Shown here piece after piece: positions 10,539 to 19,650 of a DNA stretch of 20,916 nucleotides (position 1 is its first letter; each line of letters starts with the position of its first letter). The notes under the pieces are model-generated. The model did not search any database. It saw nothing but the letters and a program-made list of their open reading frames with translations, and was not told the origin of the DNA. Origin of the DNA: Conidiobolus incongruus B7586. Its lineage: Eukaryota; Entomophthoromycota; Entomophthoromycetes; Entomophthorales; Conidiobolaceae. The position numbers and the translations under genes were made by a program. The stretch covers positions 1-20,916 of the forward strand of contig JNEM01015066.1 in assembly GCA_000697335.1 (NCBI GenBank). The letters are read 5' to 3'.

Positions 10539-10712
10539 ATATCAAATATTCATTTTAAATTTTATTTTACAAAGTTAGCTCTAGATAAATTCAAATTTGA
10601 TGCAACTGAATTAACTTGTAGAGTATGTAAACAAACTTATAATGGATTTAGTTTCTCTAACATCAAATTAACATATCAAAAATCCCTCAAATTATGCAAA
10701 ACCACATTCTGA
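10539..10712 (+). pseudogene. Fragment with CxxC finger, possibly from a DNA transposase
   Basis: A 57-codon open frame without an early Met includes ELTCRVCKQTYNGFSFSNIK. The Cys-x2-Cys pair is coded at 10617-10619 and 10626-10628. The spacing CxxCxxTY...S.SN.K resembles the first half of a BED-type zinc finger, found at the N-terminus of hAT transposases. The histidines expected after it are not recognisable. It closes at 10710-10712 and is not followed by a visible transposase core. Chance or another finger type is possible. Confidence 0.25.
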
Positions 10713-10759
10713 TAATCCTCCTAGGGTTGAATGTAAGAAATACAATCCTTAACAATATT

Positions 10760-11952
10760 CTGAATTTCATTGCTATTACTCTATATTTTTAATAATGGGA
10801 ATTTTTTGTGATTTAAAATAAATAAATATTTTAATATATAATATATAAAAATTAATATATAATATAAATTTAATAGTTTTTTTTATTATTAATAATTTTT
10901 TGTTAAATTTTTAGCAAAGATCTAACACCTAAAAAACAATTCTTTTTATTAAAGACTAAAATTTGATGTTTCACAAACCAATTAAATTTTTTTGTAGAAA
11001 TTTTCTTTCTTGTAAGTTAGTTTTTTAATTACCTAAAGTAATTATAATTACATAGGTTATAATCTAAAAAATATACTAGATATAGTAGTTTTTTCTAGTT
11101 ATTTTTAATTAGAAAGTTTTTTACAATTTTAGATTTATGTATTTTATAATTCTCATGTAAAATAATAAGTTTTTTTAAATTATATTAAGAACACTAATTT
11201 AAAATACTATTATTTAAAAAAACAATATAAAGTTTATTATTAATTGATTTTTTTTAAAAACTAAATAAGAATAGTATATAATATTATAATTTATTTTAAT
11301 AATTAACATTTGCTTATTAACAAAATATTTATTTAAAAGGATTTGTAAAGAAGGTTAATTTAACTTAATCTAACATTTTAATTTATGTTTTAATAAAGGA
11401 TTATACATAAAGATTTAAAATTTATTAATTGTAATTATTTGCTGTAAAAATTTAAGTTTCTAGTAATATTTTAGTAATTTTTATTCAATAATAACTACCC
11501 TAGCATTTTTTTAAGCTTTAATTAAATTATAAGATACCTATTTTATATTTTTATTTATTAATTTGAGTTTAAACTTTAATATATATAAAATACTTGTAAA
11601 ATTAATATTAAAATGCTTAAATAGTTTTTTAAATAAAATAAAAAAGTAGATTTCAATATATTTTTTTACTCTATTAACAATTAAAAAAATAATAGTTAAA
11701 GTTAGTTATTTAAATTATAGCAAGTTTTAGAGAGTTTTTTTTAACCTTAAAGTAATTTACCTAGCAATAAATTGTTGATTTAGATAATACTTTATTACCA
11801 AAAGCTGTTTATAAATTTTAAATAATTTTAGAGGGTTTATAGTTAAGTTTTACTAATATTAAAATAAAAAACTTTTGATGATTATTATTTGGTTTAAACA
11901 TAATTAAATTAAACAACCAATTTTAAAAAGTTAATTTTTTAATTAAAAAAAC

Positions 11953-11987
<35 letters not shown>

Positions 11988-12090
11988 AAAAATATATAAT
12001 CTCTTATTAGCTTTGTATATATTTATTCATTTCAAACTAATAATATGTTTGAAAAATCAAAAATTAAAAAATTAAAAAATTTCCCATTAC
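10760..12090. other. T-tract-rich, nearly C/G-free stretch, no gene seen
   Basis: The texture differs from the other spacers. Long T runs and A runs alternate, TTTTTAAA-type strings are frequent, and C is scarce. All frames are closed. This may be an old inserted element eroded by C-to-T change, or simply a different spacer. A TA dinucleotide run lies near its end (about 11955-11985). Confidence 0.4.
11955..11985. repeat. AT dinucleotide microsatellite
   Basis: About 15 tandem AT units. Perfect AT runs of this kind are prone to slippage and cruciform extrusion. It sits roughly 130 bp before the broken coding region and may mark a boundary, though nothing proves that. Confidence 0.9.
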
Positions 12091-13385
12091 TTCAAATTCC
12101 AAGTAATATTAATGTGAAAAAACAAAACTATTAGACAAGTTCACTAAAAACCAAAAAGCTCATAATGATAGAGCTCATTATCTAGAGTACATAAAAAATA
12201 TGAAAAAGATGTTGAGGCCTCAGGAGGCCAATATTCACATCCTGGAGGTCCTGTGATTCCTTATACAACTAATTTAAAACTTCAAGATCTGCATCCTAAA
12301 CCTGTACCAGATACATCAACCCAGGATTTTGAGAATCAAGTTATTTATACTAGAATTCCTTCCAATGCCTCTAATACAAATACATTACAAAATATTGAAT
12401 CTATTCCGAAATATGAGATAACCTGTATTCCAGCATTTGATGTAAATATATATAGTTTATTGGACTTACGAGGACGAAAGAATCCTTTAATCAAAGAATA
12501 AGAAATTTTCACACACAATATACCTACTTTAAGTAACAGGAGAGATTCTGATAATACAGTTATTGACGACGAGACATTTGTTAATTTCATACCAAGGATT
12601 CAATTTGCTAACAGAGTATTACATACTATTCCTTCAAGCCAAGAGTCAACTCATCATCCTTCACAGCTTGGAACCTCGATTGGAGGCCAATCTCATCATA
12701 TTAGTCCTTCAACTCAGAGTCAATACAATATTCAAAGTAATGCCTTAGAACTTAATCATAGAATGGAGAGTGTGACTAATAATGATATGGACATTGATGA
12801 TGGTATCATGGACGTTGACAATACTTCTATGGATGTCTATAAAAATAATAGTAACTTAGATCTAGGTGTAAGGATTAATGAAATCCTAGTAGAAAAAATG
12901 AACCAATTAGATAACCAAATTTCTGAATTCATAAATTCTTTTAATTAGCCCACAAATTTGCTCAGCATTATTGCATAAAATAATTTACCTTATAAGTCAA
13001 CAAAACTTCAAATACTGGCTTTGAGATTAACTTGGATCATCACAAAAATAAACATTTTAATCTTAGTGAAATTTTCTTGGATCCTTATGATCCTGGCTTA
13101 ATCCCTTCCCTAGTGTATCTCGCTCCTCATCTACTACTGGCCCTAGTGATTAGCCTTACAATTCAACTGCCGCAATCCAAGTTATAACCCAAGAGAATGC
13201 TAGGAATCAGTAGCTCTTTTCTTCCATCTCCAAAGCTGCTACGATAATTGATCTGACTAATACAAGATATCGAGTTAGTTCAAACGTCAACCCCACCTGA
13301 AACAAGAGAGCTTGAAAGAATTAGAAGATGCTTAGAATTATATAGGCTGTTTTTTATATTCTTGCATACCTCAATAGTATACTAG
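12090..13385 (+). pseudogene. Broken protein-coding region of unknown family
   Basis: Codon-like composition and protein-like strings appear on the plus strand across about 1.2 kb, in contrast to the AT-rich flanks, but spread over more than one frame. From 5' to 3' there are a basic helical stretch (AHYLEYIKNMKKML), a Pro/Thr/Asn-rich part, a Ser/Gln/His-rich part, an Asp/Met repeat (MDIDDGIMDVDN), a short helix ending ISEFINSFN, a Ser/Thr-rich part, and a helical end (RELERIRRCLELYR). Roughly half a dozen interruptions are present, so it is not functional as it stands. I recognise no reverse transcriptase, integrase, transposase or host domain. It could be the first open frame of a mobile element or a dead host gene. 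Confidence 0.55.
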
Positions 13386-15340
13386 ACATTATATAATAAT
13401 TACATACTATTTCATTAATAATTATATTTCAGTAAAGCTCTGAACTTGACATCAAGTTTTAAAACATAATAATTTTGTATTAATAATCCTATTCGCTCAT
13501 TATTTTGTCGTATTAGTTGTATTTCATTACCCATAAGAAATTTTATTCTGAAAATTTAAAATGAGTAATTAATATCTATTAGTACTCTATATACAGATTA
13601 ATTAATAGTCCAAATGTTTAATAAACTATATTTTTATTGTTGTTTCATATCAATGAGAATTTTTAATTTATATTCAATATTATATACTGTCCATTTTGAA
13701 TGTAATAAATTCTCTATCAAAATATAGATATTTAGAAAATCAAATTAATTATTAGTTAATATATTAAATAAAATATGCCAATTAATATTGTGAAATATAC
13801 CTCAAATTAATTTATATTTATACTAGCATTGTTATAAACATGAATGATTTTAATATAGAAAGAATTATATATTAATAACTTTCCAAATTTATTGAATTTG
13901 TTATATTAACAGTAATAAATATAAGATAATTTCTTAAATTTCATTGGATAAGTTATTATATATATATATATATAAATTTCAATATAAAAATTAATATTAT
14001 AATTAAATAATGATACATTAGATATATATAAAGTAATAAATAGAAAAGATAAGACTAATATTAAAATTTGATATAATTGAAATATATTTAATTTTTGATT
14101 TTAAAGTTATTCATATTTAAATTTTTATTCAATCTTTAGAAAATTTTAAAATTTTGAATTAAATAATTAACTAAATAGAAAATTATCGATATATAATTAA
14201 TATAGATCAAATTATATTAAATCAAATATATATCGGTATGATCTAGTTATTTATCATCCTAGTATAATATTGTTGTAATTTCAATTGCTAGCAATTTATA
14301 AAATAAGCTGAAACAAATAAGCTACTGTTAATGAATAAAACACTAGATAAAAGGTTTCACGGAAGAGATAAATATTATTGTCTTATGAAAGGTTTACTAA
14401 ACACCTATAGTTATACTTCGAACATCATTTCTTTTATTATATAATTGTCAACTAAAGATAGTGTTTAAAGGTGAGATAGGTCATCTAGAGGATAAAACCT
14501 TTAAAGTGATGTATCTTCTAGGTAAATATCTTAATATAAAAATAATTACGAGACAAAAATTTTAAAGGGTTATTATCTAGGTAGCAATAATATTAAAAGT
14601 TTAATAATTTAATAACCAATGTATAAAAGATAACCAAATAGCTATTGTATGAATAATAACTCTGAATTTTCCTTAATACTGGAATTATTATTATTATTTT
14701 TATTATATTTCCAAATTTTCAAAATATTTTTGTAAATAATCAATTAATCCACCCATTTTCATATATATTACTATTAAAATAATGTAAATATTATCTCCTA
14801 ATTACAATTAAAAGACTATTTTATTAGTATTAATATTAAATATTATTTAAAAATAATTTCAAAATTTGAATTTTGTAATTTTTTTATACAAAGTTTATTA
14901 TTAATAAAAGTATCTTTTAATAGAGAAATTTGACTTGGTTAAGTTTTACATTTTTTAAAGGGTTTAAAGTACTTAATATTGTTATTATATCAATAAGAAA
15001 GGAAGTCGAAACTTAAAGAATAAGTTGAAAAATATTATCATTTAATATATTAATTAAAGTATTTTATAAATTTATTTATATTAAGCATATTGTTTTTTAT
15101 TTTATTTTTGACATTGATGGCTGAGTTTAATTTATATGGTCGAATAACTATTTAGGATATTCAACTTTTACACGATTGTTATTTAAATATATTTATTCAT
15201 TGAATATTCTATACTTTTATATATAATATTCATATTGAATGTGAAATATTTTAATCGCTATATATCCTGTATTTTAATTTTAATTGTTATTTTTAGTAAA
15301 TATTATTATAAATTTCAAATTATATAAAATTGAAATATTA
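13386..15340. other. AT-rich spacer, no intact gene
   Basis: Mostly A/T, with stops in all frames. An exact 14-bp palindrome, AATTGCTAGCAATT, lies at 14283-14296. Around 14340-14620 the sequence has somewhat more G+C and one 54-codon open stretch, listed separately. Nothing else was recognisable. Confidence 0.6.
14401..14565 (+). other. Short open stretch of protein-like composition, unassigned
   Basis: Fifty-four codons run without a stop, in a patch with more G+C than its flanks. They include KGEIGHLEDKTFKVMYLLGK. There is no ATG near the 5' end and no splice signal I trust. It may be a worn coding fragment of a repeat or a chance frame. I do not recognise it. Confidence 0.2.
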
Positions 15341-15456
15341 TTTTTTTGGATTCAAAGTGAAACCTAATTGATTATACTATAAAAAAATGTAAACATTATT
15401 TTTTTATCAATTTTTATACTTTTAATTTTCAAATTATTAATATTAATATAACTAAT
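15341..15456 (+). promoter_or_regulatory. Possible promoter of the 89-aa secreted protein gene
   Basis: TATAAAA at 15378-15384 lies 79 bp upstream of the ATG. That is similar to the 87-95 bp spacing of TATA-like strings before the other two genes of the window. In DNA this AT-rich the match alone is weak evidence. Confidence 0.25.
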
Positions 15457-15726
15457 ATGAGTTATAAAATATGGATTTTCACCTTGAGCTTGTTACGAGT
15501 GAATTGTCGACCTTCAGAGCCTAATATTCCTGCCGAACCAGATATTAGAGGTTTTTTAACTAATTTCCCAGTATTAGGAGATATTTTCGCTAGGGATCCA
15601 GCTGAAATTACACAGAGTATGGATCATAAAGTTATAATTACTTCTGGTAATGGATATAATCCTATTCATCCTGGTATTGCTAACAATTGGAATCAATTTG
15701 AATGGTTTTATCAAGAGGAAAATTAA
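15457..15726 (+). CDS. Small secreted-protein candidate with RGF-x4-PVL motif, 89 aa
   Basis: The family is not recognised. Residues 1 to about 17 (KIWIFTLSLLRVNC core) look like a short secretion signal, although R14 and C17 make the cleavage site uncertain. Next come a Pro/Glu-rich spacer (18-29) and the pattern R31-G-F33-x4-P38-V-L40-x6-D47, then a polar tail rich in Asn, Gly and aromatic residues ending FEWFYQEEN. The same 17-residue pattern with identical spacing occurs in the 144-aa protein coded about 2.5 kb downstream on the same strand. The rest does not align. Base composition is clearly coding-like against a nearly pure A/T background. It is a single exon as read; an extra exon cannot be excluded. 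It is probably exported and effector-like by setting, but the function is unknown. Confidence 0.7.
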   Translation: MSYKIWIFTLSLLRVNCRPSEPNIPAEPDIRGFLTNFPVLGDIFARDPAEITQSMDHKVIITSGNGYNPIHPGIANNWNQFEWFYQEEN

Positions 15727-16031
15727 TATTTATATAAAAATTTAAAGATTTTAACTGGGTTTATAAATTCAATATTTTCATATTATATTCTTATTCATTT
15801 AATTTCTAGAAGTTATTAAGTAATATTAAAGTCATAATATTATAACAAGTTTTATTCCTATTTACATCAATCAACATTAATCAATTAATATTTACATTAG
15901 CACTTGAATAATGGAATATTAAAATCTTCTTACTCTATGATTAAATAATATCAAATCTATATCTTACTTAAGAAGTAATAGCGTGAGTTGAATATATAGC
16001 AAATTTATATTTAGTTCAATAAAAATAATAA

Positions 16032-16063
16032 AATGAATCAATTATACCATTGATTGATTCATT
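16032..16063. other. Perfect 11-bp hairpin downstream of the 89-aa gene
   Basis: AATGAATCAAT (16032-16042) and ATTGATTCATT (16053-16063) are exact reverse complements around a 10-nt loop. It lies about 305 bp past the stop codon of the 89-aa gene. The loop-proximal ATCAAT/ATTGAT also closes the hairpin just after the 144-aa gene. It could be a foldback remnant or a regulatory palindrome. Confidence 0.5.
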
Positions 16064-16160
16064 AATTTACATAATATTAAGTTATAAAATATATTTATCA
16101 AAATATTTTGCAATTATAAAATATAAAATCGATTTAACGATTATGAATAATAATTATTAT

Positions 16161-16177
16161 TACTACTACTACTACTA
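16161..16177. repeat. Short TAC trinucleotide run
   Basis: Between five and six tandem TAC units follow a few TTA units. It is non-coding and minor. Confidence 0.8.
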
Positions 16178-16225
16178 TTAAAACAATAAAATTTATAATA
16201 TAATTTATTCAGAAAATGATATTAA

Positions 16226-16453
16226 CAAAGTTTTGGTAATTTTCTAATCTTATTAAAACTCATTATTTTTTTCATTTGGCTTAATCAAATTTGGGTTAAC
16301 ATTATTGGAATTTTTGAATTGATTTTCAATAAGCCTATTAATAACTCAAAATACTTGAAATTACAGGGGTTCATATTTGATGAGTGTTCTATGTTTGATA
16401 ATAGAGCCCATCTCTTCAGTATGAAAAGGTTTTTGGCAAAGTTTGCTTTATAA
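16226..16453 (+). other. 75-codon open stretch without start codon, possible exon or fossil
   Basis: No stop occurs for 75 codons in a patch of raised G+C. The first third is hydrophobic (LLKLIIFFIWLNQIWV). The last third looks more protein-like (FDECSMFDNRAHLFSMKRFL). A TTACAG string inside could act as a splice acceptor, and in-frame ATGs occur only near the end. It lacks the RGF/PVL motif of its neighbours. It may be an exon of an unseen gene, a worn repeat or chance. Confidence 0.2.
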
Positions 16454-18140
16454 GACCTCCTATTATTATGAATCTTTAAAGACTTTTGAATCCAGTAAAA
16501 TAAGATCTATTTATATATATTTCTTTAAAAATATATTATATATTATATTTATCTTATGATTCTTTGTGTTAATAATAATAATAATTATAATAATAGTATT
16601 TAATTAATAAATATATAATTCTTATCGATGATTAAGAATATTATATCAGAATCTTTTTGGTTTAGAAGGAATTAAAACTGTAGCTTTAAAATGAACTGAT
16701 ATTCTTTTTTCTATCATATAATGGGATATAAAATCATTACAAATCTTGATTAATTAAAATAATTTTAATTATCAACCAAGTATTTATCTTAATAGATGAG
16801 ATTTTGAATTATTATATTTTTTAATTTTATTTGAAAAATTAATTATATATTGAATATTTTTTGGAGATTTTTTATCCTAAATATATATTTTACTTACTTT
16901 ATATCAAATATATATTTAATATATAATCTCCTAGATTTATATATATATATATTAAAAATAAGAGTTTTTTATATAATTTCAGATCTAATTATTGTTTTTT
17001 CTAATATTAATTGATTTGTAATAACCAATGTTTGGCTTTATTTAAGCGAATATTATCTTTTCCTAAATATATCGAAATATTAATAATAATTAATAAAAGA
17101 AATAATATTTTTTTGATATCTTAATTATTTGTTAATAAATTTTATTTATAGGTTAATTAATAAATATGATAAATAATCTTTAAATAAAGTTATCTATAGT
17201 TCAATAATAAATAATAATATGAATTTTCAATCAAAGGTAATGAAATCAGTTGAAAATATTAACATTTAATAATTTCAATTTATATAACAAAATCCATAGG
17301 CTTTATTTAAAAAGAATGAAGTTGACACAAGATTTGAATAATAAATTATATAATTTCAAAGTTTTTTAAAGTTTTTATTGATAATTTAATAATTCAAGAA
17401 TATTATATTTAATATCTTTTTCTTTCAAGATTTATTATATAAAATATATATTTCATCTTTTTATAATATCAAAAATTTCCTTATTATATACTAATATTAT
17501 GATAAAATTTTATTAATATTAAAACTATTGAAAAAGAAATTTATTTTCAAATTTCTTTTTTTTATAATTTTCAACCTAAATATATTTTGAATTTGATTTA
17601 ATTTTTTTAAATTTTGAACATTTCATAATTTCAAATAAATAAAAGTTATTATTAATAAATTTGTGAACAAGTTATTATAAATTATTATGATTAAAATTTT
17701 TAAAAAGAAAATTATTTTAATAGAAAAATTTAAATTTATTTCAGAGTTAAATGTTCTTAAATATATATATATATCAAAAATTATTTAAATTGAAATGAGA
17801 ATATTTAAAATATATAAATTATTATATTATTAATTTTTTTTAAAATGTTATATAATTTAGAAATTTAAAATTTATTGGATATTCAAAGTGATTAGAAATA
17901 TCTTCTAAGTGATACTTTAGAAATCAACGAAAAGTAATAGAAAATTATTAGTTTTGAATTTAATGTAATTTTCAACAAATCACTTTCAATATTTTTTCAA
18001 TTTCAAACTTTGGCTAAATACAAAGTAATGGCTAAATAAATTTATGTATCAAATAATAATCATCCAATCAAATTACAATATTCAAATTCAAAATTTACTT
18101 TGAAACTTGAAAATCAATATGTTCTAAAATTAATTTTGAT

Positions 18141-18236
18141 TCAATCGTTTATATAAATTATACACTGTTATTATTTTTTATTCTTGATAACATTTTTATT
18201 ATTATATAGTATTATTTGCGGTTAAAATATTAATAT
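18141..18236 (+). promoter_or_regulatory. Possible promoter of the 144-aa secreted protein gene
   Basis: TATATAAA begins at 18150, 87 bp before the ATG, followed by a T-rich tract. The spacing resembles that before the 89-aa gene. The call is weak because such strings are common here. Confidence 0.25.
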
Positions 18237-18671
18237 ATGCTTAAACTTATTCAATTTAGCTGTTTAGCTTGGTTCGTTCAAGCAACTCAACCAATGGACG
18301 GTTTACGAGGATTTTTTAATTCAATCCCTGTTCTTAACTGGTTTATGAATAATGATGCAACTGCATTCATGTCTAAACAAGATTTAATAGATCGTGAAAA
18401 TTACAAACTTATGATGCAGATGAATGCATTGTTCGGACCCAAACAACAAGCTGTTGCTGCTCCTCCACCTCAGATCATTATTAATAATCAAGTTTCATCT
18501 CACTCCGCTTCCAATTCCCAATCCCAGTCACAGGCTAATTTGAGCGGAATGGGATCAGAGCAACCAATCTCAGAACCAAGTGGAGAATTTTCGTTTGATG
18601 CTCAGGGTGAATGCTTTATGGGCGACATTAGAGCACTTCCACCTGGTGCAAGGCCCTGTCGTTTCTCGTAA
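18237..18671 (+). CDS. Small secreted-protein candidate with RGF-x4-PVL motif, 144 aa
   Basis: The family is not recognised. Residues 1 to about 16 (MLKLIQFSCLAWFVQA) form a good secretion signal, with likely cleavage near A16. The pattern R24-G-F26-x4-P31-V-L33-x6-D40 follows at once and matches the 89-aa protein in spacing. Next come a Met-rich polar helix (about 41-67), a Pro patch (AAPPP, 74-78), a Ser/Gln/Asn linker with SQSQSQ (about 87-103), and a compact end with C126 and C141, which could form one disulfide. Codon use is plainly coding, with much more G+C than the flanks, and no break is seen. The order signal, short motif, flexible linker and small Cys-closed tail suggests a modular secreted protein. 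No enzyme motif was seen and the role is unknown. Confidence 0.82.
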   Translation: MLKLIQFSCLAWFVQATQPMDGLRGFFNSIPVLNWFMNNDATAFMSKQDLIDRENYKLMMQMNALFGPKQQAVAAPPPQIIINNQVSSHSASNSQSQSQANLSGMGSEQPISEPSGEFSFDAQGECFMGDIRALPPGARPCRFS

Positions 18672-18683
18672 TAAAATTTAAAG

Positions 18684-18717
18684 AATACATTATCAATTTC
18701 AAAGGTGTATTGATAAT
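18684..18717 (+). other. 3'-UTR hairpin with a competing alternative pairing
   Basis: ATTATCAAT (18689-18697) pairs exactly with ATTGATAAT (18709-18717) over an 11-nt loop, starting 18 bases after the stop codon of the 144-aa gene. A second pairing, AATACA (18684-18689) with TGTATT (18706-18711), shares bases with the first, so both cannot form fully. It would lie in the mRNA 3' UTR. No role can be read from the sequence. Confidence 0.5.
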
Positions 18718-19420
18718 CTAATCATATTTTAATTCCTTTTTTTACATGTTTATACTCGTCTTAATTAATAATTCTATATTGGATCAAGTTAATATGTAAG
18801 CTATTAAATATGAATTACATTCAATATCCATAATTATTATATATATATTTCATTTTAATATAATTAACAAAACAATTATAACAAATTTAATAAATAAAAT
18901 TAATAATAACAATTTTTATAAATATTACTAAAATAAAAAACAAAATAAAGTAGTTGTTAAATTATTTTTTATTTATTAAAAAACTTTTGAATTTAATAAA
19001 AAAATAATATTTTTTACAATATTAAATATAGATAATAATTTAAAGATATTTTATGAATTTAATTAATAGTTATATTATTAATAGTTATAAATTAGAAAAT
19101 TAACTTTGAAAATTTTAATTTGGATCAAAATTTATTAATTAATTGAATATTACTTCTAACTATTAAGGTTGAAGTATTGATTATTAATTATATATTATAT
19201 AATTGAATTTTAAATATCAAATTAATTATTGTATATTATATCAAAATATATTAAACTATTTATTTTTATATTCAAAAATTAATAAATAAAATTTAATCTT
19301 TAATATAATTAAATAATTAAATTTCAAGATATTTTTATATAATTAAGTAATTTATATTCAAATTAACTTTGATTCATAATACTATAAATAATATTAAAGT
19401 AATTAAAAGGGATAATATAA

Positions 19421-19650
19421 CCCCTTGTCATAAGAACTAGTGATATTCTAGAAAATCCACTTTATAAGCTATAGTTTAATAAGTTTGAAATATCTAAACT
19501 ATCTGACTCTCTTAAATAAACCTTCTCTTCTATTTTTATTAATTTTAACTTTATTCTTTCTTTAACTTTTACTAATCTTTTTGGCTTTTTTGCCTAATAC
19601 TTTCTATCCTTTTACAGGATACCCCCTAATAGGGCAAGTTTAAACCATAA
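19421..19650. repeat. Repeat remnant island containing dispersed repeat copy 2
   Basis: This island has raised G+C, a pyrimidine-rich middle (about 19500-19618) and a G/C-bearing 3' end. The last 44 bases (19607-19650) align with 10383-10426, inside the LTR-like block, in the same orientation. They contain CCCTA-A-TAGGG (19624-19634). The minus strand reads as Lys-rich but broken. It is most likely a worn copy of the same dispersed element. The family is not established. Confidence 0.35.

Larger units (their letters stand above)
15727..18140. other. AT-rich spacer between the two small genes
   Basis: Mostly A/T, with closed frames. It contains a perfect 11-bp hairpin (16032-16063), a short TAC triplet run (16161-16177) and a patch of raised G+C with a 75-codon open stretch (16226-16450), each listed separately. 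From about 16520 to 18140 I see nothing beyond low-complexity A/T sequence. Confidence 0.6.

Noticed and set aside
10393-11503. hAT-type transposon bounded by TAGGGTA and TACCCTA
   Set aside because: The ends match over only about 7 bp and the flanking 8-bp duplications expected for hAT do not agree convincingly.
12345-12590. 81-codon minus-strand frame in the broken region
   Set aside because: The plus strand carries the protein-like signal. The minus frame looks like its shadow.
14348-14500. Inverted pair AAAGGTTT / AAACCTTT as a foldback element
   Set aside because: Only 8 bp, with no extension or target duplication. Expected by chance at this composition.
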